From Burkholderiaceae bacterium (GTDB taxonomy: Bacteria > Pseudomonadota > Gammaproteobacteria > Burkholderiales > Burkholderiaceae), in contig JALREG010000255.1 of the NCBI GenBank assembly GCA_023253905.1, positions 1-26,176 on the forward strand: DNA of 26,176 nt. Reading direction: 5' to 3'. Every line of letters starts with the position of its first letter. The first letter of the stretch is position 1. The notes under the pieces were generated by a model. That model made no database searches. It was not told the origin of the DNA and saw nothing but the letters and a program-made list of their open reading frames with translations. Made by a program: the position numbers and the translations under genes. Positions 17,999-24,680 of the stretch are shown here, piece after piece.

Positions 17999-19000
17999 TC
18001 AGTCGGCCCGGATCCCACGAGCGGTGATCACCTTTTCCCAGGTGGCCGTCTCGGCGCGAATGTGCGCGGCAAATGCGGCAGGTGTCATCGGACTCGCGGT
18101 CATCGCCTGAGCGCTGAGCTGTCGGGTCACGACCTCGGTTGCGAGCGCAGCGGCGGCGTCCCGCGCGAGTTGGGCCACGATATCAGGCGGGGTGCCCGCT
18201 GGCGCCATCAGCCCATACCAGGAGCTCACCACCACACCGTCCACCCCCAGCTCCGCCAGCGTTGGAATATCGGGGGCAACCGGGCTTCGCGTGCTGTCGG
18301 TAATCGCCAGTGCCACCAGGCGTCCGGCACGAACCTGGGGTAGCGCAGCCGGCAGGTTGCTGAACATGAGCGGTACCACCCCTGCGATCACATCATTGAT
18401 TGCCGGCCCCGTTCCCTTGTAGGGCACATGCTGAATGTCGAGTCCGAGTTGCTGGCGAAACAGTTCGCCCGCCAGATGAAGGCCGCTGCCAATACCGGGC
18501 GACGCATAGGAAAACCGCTTGGGGTCGGCGCGCACTGCGGCAACCAGCGCGGCGAGCGTGGTGGTGTCGGCCGAGGGATGGGCCACGAGCACATTGGGTG
18601 CCTTGGCGAGCATGGTAACCGGAGCAAAGTCGCGCTCGATCCGGAACGGGAAATTCGCCATCAGCGTTGGGTTGATGGTGAGGTTGCCAGCGGGAATCAC
18701 CAGCAAGGTGTGCCCGCTCGGGCGTGCCCGCCGAACCCTGTCCATGCCGGGATTGCCTGCGCCTCCAGGTACATTTTCAACGACTGCAGCTTGCCCGTAG
18801 CGCTTCTGCAGGCTCTCAGCGAGCAAGCGCGACAGCACGTCAACCGGGCCGCCTGGCGGGAACGGCGCCACAATGGTGAAACGTTCCTGTGCCAGCTGCC
18901 GAGCAGCCGCGTTGGGCTCATCAGCCTGAGCGACGCTCGCCAGGCACCCGGCCACGGTGAGGGTGAGGAATCGTGACAGCATGGAGAGCGGATTTCGCAT
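17999..19000 (-). CDS. Bug/TctC-family periplasmic receptor
   Basis: A 333-residue tripartite tricarboxylate transporter receptor, the Bug family greatly expanded in Burkholderiales. It has a signal peptide (LTLTVAGCLASVAQA, cut before DEPN), then FTIVAPFPPGGPVDVLSRLLAE, VVENVPGGAGNPGMDRV, FSYASPGIGSGLHLAGELF, HVPYKGTGPAINDVIAG and SSWYGLMAPAGTP. These are the ligand-pocket loops of the fold, which usually holds a carboxylate. No tctA or tctB membrane gene is in the window. It is the last gene of the seven-gene - strand operon, 8 bases after the aspartate-dehydrogenase-like gene. It may serve another Tct transporter, act as a sensor protein, or serve the operon's ABC permease, though the last is not known for this family. 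Confidence 0.93.
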   Translation of the reverse strand: MRNPLSMLSRFLTLTVAGCLASVAQADEPNAAARQLAQERFTIVAPFPPGGPVDVLSRLLAESLQKRYGQAAVVENVPGGAGNPGMDRVRRARPSGHTLLVIPAGNLTINPTLMANFPFRIERDFAPVTMLAKAPNVLVAHPSADTTTLAALVAAVRADPKRFSYASPGIGSGLHLAGELFRQQLGLDIQHVPYKGTGPAINDVIAGVVPLMFSNLPAALPQVRAGRLVALAITDSTRSPVAPDIPTLAELGVDGVVVSSWYGLMAPAGTPPDIVAQLARDAAAALATEVVTRQLSAQAMTASPMTPAAFAAHIRAETATWEKVITARGIRAD

Positions 19001-19008
19001 GAATGGGC

Positions 19009-19827
19009 TCAGATGGCCAGGGCCCCGGTCCGGTTGGCGAGAAAACGCATGGCCGACAGCACGGTCAGTGCCGAGGTCCGTGGGTTGTCAGGAAGCGGTC
19101 GGCCGCGCATGGTGAGGGACATCTCGCCGAACGCGCCGCGGATCATCACCTCGTGAATGTTGTCCTGGATACCGGGGTCGGCAATCAGCCGGACGCGCGT
19201 GGCATCGAGCCCCAGTCCAGCGAGGGAAAGGGTGGCAGCCACGTTGGCGTTTTTTGGGTAAAGCCGCGCTGCCTCGCGAGCGGTTGCCTCGAGAAAAACA
19301 GCAGGCTCGCGTAGCGCATCCAGGTCGAGCAGCCGCTCGGCGGGTGAGCCGCGCCAGCCCGAAGGGGGTTTTCTTCCGGTGTAGACCACTTCGTCGAGAC
19401 CCGCGAACCGGGCGGCGGCGATTGCATCGATTCCACCGATCGCGCCTGCGAGCAGATGGAGTCGTGCGCCGCCGCGCGCGGCCGTATCGGCGAGCCGTTC
19501 GGCAAGACCGTCTTCATGAAGTGCTCCGATCGACAGCACCGCGCATTCGGTGCCGCGCGCAAGAGCAGGCTCGACATGGTCAAAGAGCGCGGAGTGACCA
19601 GCACACTCGATCAGCAGCCTGCAATGCTCGGGGACCTCGCTCTGCACCGCCACAGAGGGCCCGAGGGCACTGCGCACGGCCGCGACCCGCTCGCGACGAA
19701 CGACGACGCAGTCCAGTCGCGCGTGCGGGACGGCCGCGAGGCGAGCGTAGAGTGCTTGGGCGATGGCCCCCCAGCCGATCAGGGTGAACGGCGTGCCGCC
19801 CGGCACGGCGGCTGAATGGGATGTCAC
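19009..19827 (-). CDS. Aspartate dehydrogenase-like oxidoreductase (NadX/DUF108 family)
   Basis: The 272-residue protein has an N-terminal Rossmann domain (TLIGWGAIAQAL, about 15-26), ECAGHSAL, LSIGAL and LLAGAIGGIDAI, then RKPPSGW, YPKNANVAATLSLAGLGLD and ADPGIQDNIHEV with the likely catalytic His225. These are the hallmarks of L-aspartate dehydrogenase, which deaminates aspartate with NAD(P)+ and can make iminoaspartate for NAD synthesis. No nadA or nadC is nearby. In this operon it more likely handles an amino or imino acid intermediate of the catabolic pathway; this is inference. The GTG start at 19827 overlaps the iclR-type stop (GTGA). Upstream residues in the frame are antisense-like shadow of the regulator gene. 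Confidence 0.88.
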   Translation of the reverse strand: MTSHSAAVPGGTPFTLIGWGAIAQALYARLAAVPHARLDCVVVRRERVAAVRSALGPSVAVQSEVPEHCRLLIECAGHSALFDHVEPALARGTECAVLSIGALHEDGLAERLADTAARGGARLHLLAGAIGGIDAIAAARFAGLDEVVYTGRKPPSGWRGSPAERLLDLDALREPAVFLEATAREAARLYPKNANVAATLSLAGLGLDATRVRLIADPGIQDNIHEVMIRGAFGEMSLTMRGRPLPDNPRTSALTVLSAMRFLANRTGALAI

Positions 19828-20672
19828 GGTGAGCCTCCAGCCGCTGAATGCGTGAGGCGCGTAGCGATCTCTGCCGCCGCTTCTTGCACCTGTTCGGCAA
19901 GCGTTCGCGCCCGGGCGGCATCGATTCGCTGCGCCGGTACGGTGACGCTTACCACCGCGGTGACGTGTCCGCGCCCGGTCACCACCGGCGCGGCGATGGT
20001 GGAGATGCCGGTTTCGAAGCCCCCTTCGCTGATGGCCCATCCGCGTTTGCGGTCAGCCGCGATCAGCCGTGTAAGCTCGGAGAGCGTCCTCGGGGTGTGT
20101 TCGGTGAACCGCTGTAACGTGCTTTCGGGATATAGACGCTCAAGTTCGGGTGTGCCGAGATCGGACAGCAGCAAACGCCCCAGGACTGTGGCGTGCGCCG
20201 GCAGGCGAGCCCCGACCTGTACCGACTGAAAGAGCGCACTTTCGCCGGGTGCCTTGGCGACAAACACCACCTCTCGGCCATCTCTCACCACCAGGTGCGC
20301 GGAGCAGCGCGTTCGATCGCGCAGGCGCGCAATCACTGGGTGACCGATTTCAGTGAGCTCCATGGAAGCGAGCACCTCAAAGCCCAGGCGCAGCACGCCC
20401 AGCCCAAGCCGGTAGGAGGCGCTGTCGTCCACCCGCTCGACGTAGCCTGCGCGTTCGAGCGTGTGCAACATCCGGAAGACCGATGCGCGCGGAAGGTCCA
20501 TGTCGCGCGCAAGCTCGGCACCGGTCAGCTGCGGCGTGCGGCGGCTAAAGCGCGAGAGCAGCTCGAGGCCGCGCGCGAGCGCAGGCACGTGGTAGCGATC
20601 AGGCTCGGATCCTGACTCGCCGGGGCCGGTGAGCGGCGCTGCCTCGGCGCGTTGCGGTGTTGATCGGCTCAT
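19824..20672 (-). CDS. IclR family transcriptional regulator
   Basis: The 282-residue protein has an N-terminal winged helix (about 30-90: ALARGLELLSRFSRR, LTGAELARDMDLPRASVFRMLHTLERAGYV) and the C-terminal effector domain (RCSAHLVVRDGREVVFVAK, LPAHATVLGRLLLSDL, RKRGWAISEGGFETGISTIAAPVV). IclR proteins bind small aromatic or organic acids and control catabolic operons, so this is the probable local regulator. Its ATG overlaps the hydrolase stop and its TGA overlaps the aspartate-dehydrogenase-like GTG, so it is embedded within the operon it may control rather than divergently transcribed. That arrangement suggests autoregulation from the operon promoter upstream of the ABC ATPase. Confidence 0.95.
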   Translation of the reverse strand: MSRSTPQRAEAAPLTGPGESGSEPDRYHVPALARGLELLSRFSRRTPQLTGAELARDMDLPRASVFRMLHTLERAGYVERVDDSASYRLGLGVLRLGFEVLASMELTEIGHPVIARLRDRTRCSAHLVVRDGREVVFVAKAPGESALFQSVQVGARLPAHATVLGRLLLSDLGTPELERLYPESTLQRFTEHTPRTLSELTRLIAADRKRGWAISEGGFETGISTIAAPVVTGRGHVTAVVSVTVPAQRIDAARARTLAEQVQEAAAEIATRLTHSAAGGSP

Positions 20673-21526
20673 GGCTCGCCGAGGCCCAGGAGGGCGTTCA
20701 CCCTTTGCGGCGCCTCGAGCGGACAGCCGTGGCCAACCTGTCCGAGATCGGTCCAGGCCTGGCCAGCGCGGGTCGCGATATCCCGGCAGCCCTCAGGCGG
20801 CGTGATCCGGTCGGCTTGACCGCTTGCGACCACCAGAGGCCCGCGCCAGGTGGCGAGATCGGCGTCGATGTCGCCCTGGGCCAGCATTTCGGTGGCCTGG
20901 GTATAGCCCGCCGGATCGATGCGCGCCATGATGGCGCGGACATAGCCGATTAGATCGGGGTGAGCCTGCGGCGACAGCATCGCCGAGGCGCGGCGTTCAG
21001 CGAGACCGGCGGGGCCGTGCTGGCGGAGCGCCTCGAGGCGGTCGCTGCGACGGCGTTCGCGCTCGGCGGCATCGGCGCGTCCATAGCCGCGGGCCGGGGC
21101 AAACAGCACCAGCCGGCTGATCCGTTGGGGTTGTAGCCGAGCCGCTGCTGAGGCAATCAGGCAGCCCATGGATTGACCAGCAAGGGTGATGGGATGGTTG
21201 ACGCCCAGCGCATCGAGCCACTGCCAGAGTCGCCTCGCGTAGTCGGCGGCCGTGGGGCATTCGGCCGCCAGCCGCGTGCTGTGCCCATAGCCGGGCGCAT
21301 TCCAGGCGAGTACCCGTGGGCGTGGTGATCCCGCCAGGCGGTTGGCGGCTTCGAGTTGCTCGAGCCAGCTCGCGCCCGCCGAACCGATGCCATGCAGCAG
21401 CACGTGGGAGACCGGCTGAGCGGACGCGCCGGCCTGTAGCGCTTCCACTCGGGCGCCGTCGCCGCAAGCGGTCGAGATGACAGACAGGGCGGAGACCGAA
21501 GCGTTGAGTTCGTTGAGCGTGCGCAT
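20669..21526 (-). CDS. Alpha/beta hydrolase
   Basis: The 285-residue alpha/beta hydrolase shows the oxyanion loop HVLLHGIGSAGASW (41-54), the nucleophile elbow LAGQSMGC with Ser119, the acid Asp239 in SGQADRITPPEG, and His266 in GHGCPLEAP. The triad is complete. This fold includes C-C bond hydrolases of meta-cleavage pathways, esterases and enol-lactone hydrolases; the sequence does not decide between them. In context it would hydrolyse a pathway intermediate or an ester or amide form of the substrate. It lies between the SDR (27-base gap) and the IclR gene (4-base overlap). Confidence 0.93.
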   Translation of the reverse strand: MRTLNELNASVSALSVISTACGDGARVEALQAGASAQPVSHVLLHGIGSAGASWLEQLEAANRLAGSPRPRVLAWNAPGYGHSTRLAAECPTAADYARRLWQWLDALGVNHPITLAGQSMGCLIASAAARLQPQRISRLVLFAPARGYGRADAAERERRRSDRLEALRQHGPAGLAERRASAMLSPQAHPDLIGYVRAIMARIDPAGYTQATEMLAQGDIDADLATWRGPLVVASGQADRITPPEGCRDIATRAGQAWTDLGQVGHGCPLEAPQRVNALLGLGEP

Positions 21527-21553
21527 GGCTGTAAGAGAGTAGGGTTCTGGAGT

Positions 21554-22345
21554 TCAGTGCATCGCAAAGCCGCCGTTCACCGCAAGCAGTTGCCCGGTGA
21601 CGAAAGCGCTCGCAGCCGACAGCAGAAAGAGCACGCTGCCGGTGACATCGTGGGGCATCTGTTCGCGCGGAATGGCGCGGCCGTTCAGGTAATGATCGTG
21701 GCGGGCGCGGGGCACGTATTCGGTAGCTTCCACCAGGGTGAGACCGGGCGCGATCGCATTGACAGTGATGTGGTCGGGGCCCAGTTCGCGGGCCATCGAA
21801 CGCGTCATGGCAATGATTGCGCCTTTGCTTGCCACATAGGCCATCAGGCGCGGCGCGCCCCAGAGCGCGGTGTCGGATGCGATGTTCACGACTCGGCCGC
21901 TTCCTGAGGCTTTGAGAGCAGCGCGCGCCGCGCACGCTGCCAGCCACGGACCGCGCACGTTGACAGCCATCACGTTGTCCCAGGTGTCGAGATCGATCTG
22001 GTCGAGATCACGGCCGCCGGAGTTCGTGACGGCCGCGTTGTTGAGCAGGCCATCGAGCCCGCCCATGTGCGAGGTGGCGGCGTGGAGCGCGGTGCGAACC
22101 GAGTCCGGGTCGCGCATGTCCAGGTCGACGAACATGGCCTGGCTGCCCAACTCGGCGGCGAGTGCATGCCCCCGGTCGGTGAGGACATCGCCGAAGGTCA
22201 CCTGTGCGCCCGCGGCGCAGAGCGCGCGTACGAAGGCTTCGCCCAGACCGCGCGCGCCGCCAGTGACGAAAATTCGCCTGCCGTCGAGGCGGATCACGGG
22301 GGCCTCGGCCGGGCCAGGCTGAAGAGGCGAAAGGTCAGTGCTCAT
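21554..22345 (-). CDS. SDR family oxidoreductase
   Basis: The 263-residue short-chain dehydrogenase has FVTGGARGLGEAF (cofactor, 26-38), Asp53 at the end of beta-2 (suggesting NAD(H) preference), NNAAVTNSG (102-110), Ser157 and Tyr170-x3-Lys174 (YVASK), i.e. all catalytic residues. A C-terminal FVTGQLLAVNGGFAMH closes the fold as in classical SDRs. In this operon it could oxidise an alcohol or a dihydrodiol made by the oxygenase, or reduce a keto intermediate. Substrate is unknown. It follows the ABC permease gene by 33 bases. Confidence 0.95.
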   Translation of the reverse strand: MSTDLSPLQPGPAEAPVIRLDGRRIFVTGGARGLGEAFVRALCAAGAQVTFGDVLTDRGHALAAELGSQAMFVDLDMRDPDSVRTALHAATSHMGGLDGLLNNAAVTNSGGRDLDQIDLDTWDNVMAVNVRGPWLAACAARAALKASGSGRVVNIASDTALWGAPRLMAYVASKGAIIAMTRSMARELGPDHITVNAIAPGLTLVEATEYVPRARHDHYLNGRAIPREQMPHDVTGSVLFLLSAASAFVTGQLLAVNGGFAMH

Positions 22346-22378
22346 GGCGGAGAAATGGGAAAGGGACAGGCGGGCGCA

Positions 22379-23158
22379 TCAGCGAGGTGGTGAGTCAGCG
22401 CTTGGCAGGTAGTGGAGCACGCGCCGTTCAGCGAGCACGACCGCGTAGTAGGCAAGGATACCGATCACGGTCAGCGCGCCGATCACCACGAATACACCTG
22501 CGGTGTTGCCCTGACCTTCGAAGAACACCAGCATGTAGCCCAGGCCCAGATTGCCGCCCACCAGTTCGCCCACCACTACCCCAATGACCGCGAGCGTGCT
22601 CGCGATGCGCAGGCCCGAAAACAGCGCGGGCAGCGTGGTGGGGTATTCGACCATTCGGAAAATTTGCCACCGCGTGGCCGAGAACGAGCGCGCGAGGTTC
22701 GTGAGGTCGACGTCGGTGTTGCGCATTGCGGTGAGCACGTTGATCAGCACCGGAAAGAACACGATCAGGATCGCCACCAGAATTTTTGGATAGATTGTGT
22801 AGCCCAGCCACATGACGAAAAGCGGTGCAAAGGCCACTTTGGGCGCGATCTGTAACGCGAGCAGGTAGGGCGACAGCACGGCCTCCACTCGCGGCGACGC
22901 ACCGAGGCTAAAGCCGATCAGCGCGCCAAGGAGTGACCCGAGCGCAAAGCCGATCATGACCTCAGCGGCGGTGATGCCCGCATGGCGCAGCAGCCGCTCG
23001 GCCTCCCAGATTCGTACGGCTTCGCTACAGACCTTGGAAAATGGCGGCAGCACGAAAGCGGGCACACCCGCGAGCCCCGGGCCCCATTCCCAGGCGGCCA
23101 GAAACACCACCAGAACGGTGAGACTCCAAAAACCGGTGATCAGGCGTTCGCGTGGCAT
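22379..23158 (-). CDS. ABC transporter permease, NitT/TauT type
   Basis: The 259-residue membrane protein has about six hydrophobic segments and the cytoplasmic EAA-type loop (LARSFSATRWQIFRMVEYPTT preceded by MRNTDVDL) that docks the ATPase. The stretch IAPKVAFAPLFVMWLGYTI is typical of the SsuC/TauC/NrtB permeases, importers of sulfonates, nitrate, taurine, pyrimidine precursors and some aromatic acids. It is 11 bases downstream of its ATPase. No matching NMT1/SsuA-type binding protein is in the window, so either it lies elsewhere or the operon's Bug receptor replaces it. Confidence 0.94.
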   Translation of the reverse strand: MPRERLITGFWSLTVLVVFLAAWEWGPGLAGVPAFVLPPFSKVCSEAVRIWEAERLLRHAGITAAEVMIGFALGSLLGALIGFSLGASPRVEAVLSPYLLALQIAPKVAFAPLFVMWLGYTIYPKILVAILIVFFPVLINVLTAMRNTDVDLTNLARSFSATRWQIFRMVEYPTTLPALFSGLRIASTLAVIGVVVGELVGGNLGLGYMLVFFEGQGNTAGVFVVIGALTVIGILAYYAVVLAERRVLHYLPSADSPPR

Positions 23159-23169
23159 GGTGGCGGGGG

Positions 23170-23967
23170 TCAGTGCAATTCGGCGCCGGCGTCGAGCTTC
23201 AAAAGGCTCATCAGCTCGTTCACATAGTGGGTGAGCCCAGGGTGCTTACGCCTGGCCATTGGGTGATTTCGGTCGGGGAGATCAACCCGGATCTGCGCCG
23301 CGATGGTGCCGGGACGCTCGCTCATCACGAGGATACGGTCGGACAGGGCTACCGCCTCCGACAGGTCGTGGGTGATGAACAGCACCGTCTTCCGCTGCTC
23401 GGCCACGGTCCGCGCGAGGTCCTGCTGGAGCACCATCTTGGTTTGCGCATCGAGTGCCGAAAACGGCTCATCCATCAGCAGGACAAGAGGATCGACGGCC
23501 AGCGTTCGTGCGAGCGCCGCACGCTGACGCATGCCCCCCGAGAGCTGATGGGGATAGTGCTCGCCAAAGCCCTCCAGCCGGCACTGGCGCAGGAGCTGTG
23601 CGGAGATTTCGCGGCGGCGTGGCGCCGCTACCCCCCGCAGCTCGAGCCCGAACTCGATATTGCGGGCGATCGTACGCCAGGGCATCAGCAGATCTTTCTG
23701 CAGCATGAAGGCGACGTGCGGATTCGGACCTCTGACGGCTGTGCCTGCCACCCGGACAGTGCCTGCGCTGGGCGGCGCGAGCCCTGCGCCGAGATTAAGC
23801 AGAGTGCTTTTGCCGCAGCCCGACGGACCAATCAGCGACACCACTTCGCCTTCTGCAACCTCGAATGTGACCTGGGTGGCGGCGAGCAGTTCGGTGCTGG
23901 AGCCCTTCACGCGGAAACGCTTGTCGACGCCGATGAACTCGATTGCTGGCGGAAGGGGAAGGGACAT
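23170..23967 (-). CDS. ABC transporter ATP-binding protein, NitT/TauT type
   Basis: The 265-residue ATPase has Walker A GPSGCGKST (47-55), Q-loop Gln90 (FMLQKDLLMPWRT), signature LSGGMRQR (142-149), Walker B LVLLMDEPFSALD (161-173) and switch His200 (FITHDLSEA). FMLQKDLLMPW and LMDEPFSALDAQTK are typical of SsuB/TauB-like energisers of small organic anion importers. It is the first gene of the - strand operon; upstream is a 269-base spacer with dyads shared with the divergent DksA-like gene. The start ATG 23967 has only a weak ribosome site. Confidence 0.95.
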   Translation of the reverse strand: MSLPLPPAIEFIGVDKRFRVKGSSTELLAATQVTFEVAEGEVVSLIGPSGCGKSTLLNLGAGLAPPSAGTVRVAGTAVRGPNPHVAFMLQKDLLMPWRTIARNIEFGLELRGVAAPRRREISAQLLRQCRLEGFGEHYPHQLSGGMRQRAALARTLAVDPLVLLMDEPFSALDAQTKMVLQQDLARTVAEQRKTVLFITHDLSEAVALSDRILVMSERPGTIAAQIRVDLPDRNHPMARRKHPGLTHYVNELMSLLKLDAGAELH

Positions 23968-24016
23968 GTGGCGCTATGCAGGCAATGAATTTTGAGCGGT
24001 GTAGTGGTTTTACAAA

Positions 24017-24031
24017 TGAAACTTTAGTTCA
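24017..24031. promoter_or_regulatory. Candidate IclR-type operator
   Basis: TGAAACTTTAGTTCA is an imperfect 15-base dyad (TGAA...TTCA outer arms, AACT-TT-AGTT inner arms) about 50 bases upstream of the ABC ATPase start. Spacing and form resemble operators of IclR proteins (TGGAAATNATTTCCA in E. coli), with 9 of 14 fixed positions matching. The operon encodes an IclR regulator. Not proven. Confidence 0.3.
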
Positions 24032-24038
24032 TACGCGA

Positions 24039-24060
24039 ACCGAAAGCGAGAGTTTTCGGT
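24039..24060. repeat. Inverted repeat, 7-bp arms, in the divergent spacer
   Basis: ACCGAAA (24039-24045) and TTTCGGT (24054-24060) are exact reverse complements around an 8-base loop. There is no T-tract after it, so it is not a typical terminator. It could be an operator or a chance dyad. Confidence 0.4.
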
Positions 24061-24236
24061 GATGCGCCTGGATACGATGCGGCGATGCATGCGCGGGTCG
24101 CAGCGGTTGATGCGCGAGCAGATCGTGCCATCGTGCTTATGCCGGCCTGCTGCTTGATGTCGGTCAAGACCTGTGGGGCGCCCCCTCCCTATCATCATTT
24201 GTACGGAATTCGAACACGTTTGCCTGGGGGCGGTGC

Positions 24237-24623
24237 ATGGCATTGAGCGAACATCAGATTGCCGACCTGCGTACGCGGATGATCGCGCGGTCGCGGCTGC
24301 TTGAAGGGGAAATCGCGACGAAATTGCGCGAATCGACCGAAGACGCCGAAATGCTGGGGCGCGTGGGTGACAACGCTGATCTGGCCTGGGTCGAGACGGA
24401 AAGCGGGCTGGACCTGAGCGAGGCGCAACGCGACATTGAAGAGTGGCGTGGGCTACGCGACGCGCTACGGCGCATTGAGCAGGGTAGCTACGGTATCTGC
24501 ACGGATTGTGGTGCTGACGTGCCGGTGGAACGACTGCGTTCACAGCCGCTTGCACTGCGCTGTATCGACTGCCAGTCGCATAACGAGCAGCTGGGTCGGG
24601 TGCGACCAGCGAGGGGCCAGTAG
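24237..24623 (+). CDS. DksA/TraR-family C4 zinc-finger protein
   Basis: The 128-residue protein has an N-terminal coiled coil (about 5-80) whose turn carries DNADLA (Asp45, Asp48, Ala50), matching the DxxDxA tip motif of DksA that enters the RNA polymerase secondary channel. A four-Cys zinc finger follows (Cys88, Cys91, Cys109, Cys112: GICTDCGA and LRCIDCQ). It is shorter than DksA (151 residues in E. coli), so it is a paralogue, one of the small TraR/DksA-like regulators common in betaproteobacteria. GGGGG at 24226-24230 precedes the ATG. It is single on its strand and convergent with imuB. Whether it acts with ppGpp is unknown. Confidence 0.9.
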   Translation: MALSEHQIADLRTRMIARSRLLEGEIATKLRESTEDAEMLGRVGDNADLAWVETESGLDLSEAQRDIEEWRGLRDALRRIEQGSYGICTDCGADVPVERLRSQPLALRCIDCQSHNEQLGRVRPARGQ

Positions 24624-24680
24624 CGGTAGGGCTAACCAAAGCGGTAGGTCTAGCCAAAGCGGTGGAGCTAGCCAAAGCGG
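24622..24680. repeat. 18-bp tandem repeat at the imuB / DksA-like convergent ends
   Basis: Three 18-base units (24622-24639, 24640-24657, 24658-24675) and a 5-base partial copy (24676-24680) follow the form AGCGGTAGGTCTAGCCAA with 2-4 changes. The third unit contains the imuB stop codon and the bases for its last two residues. Read along imuB each unit is an in-frame ...TTT-GGC/GGT-TAG, so three stops occur in series. Read along the DksA-like gene the units also contain several in-frame stops. Confidence 0.92.

Larger units (their letters stand above)
23968..24236. promoter_or_regulatory. Divergent intergenic region of the catabolic operon and DksA-like gene
   Basis: This 269-base spacer has no convincing gene. 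Its left third (23985-24032) is AT-rich compared with its surroundings and contains two dyads described separately. The right end has GGGGG (24226-24230) before the DksA-like ATG. No strong -35/-10 pair was found by eye on either strand. A long frame on the - strand here is antisense to the DksA-like gene and has no family features. Confidence 0.6.

Noticed and set aside
19828..20040. Extended start of the aspartate-dehydrogenase-like gene at 20040
   Set aside because: The added 71 residues are Arg/Gly/His-rich out-of-frame readings of the IclR gene; the GTG at 19827 gives the family length.
15178..24236. Mobile-element ends, integrase or tRNA attachment site flanking the accessory block
   Set aside because: I saw no transposase, integrase, tRNA gene or obvious long direct repeat at the edges, so transfer is inferred only from gene order.
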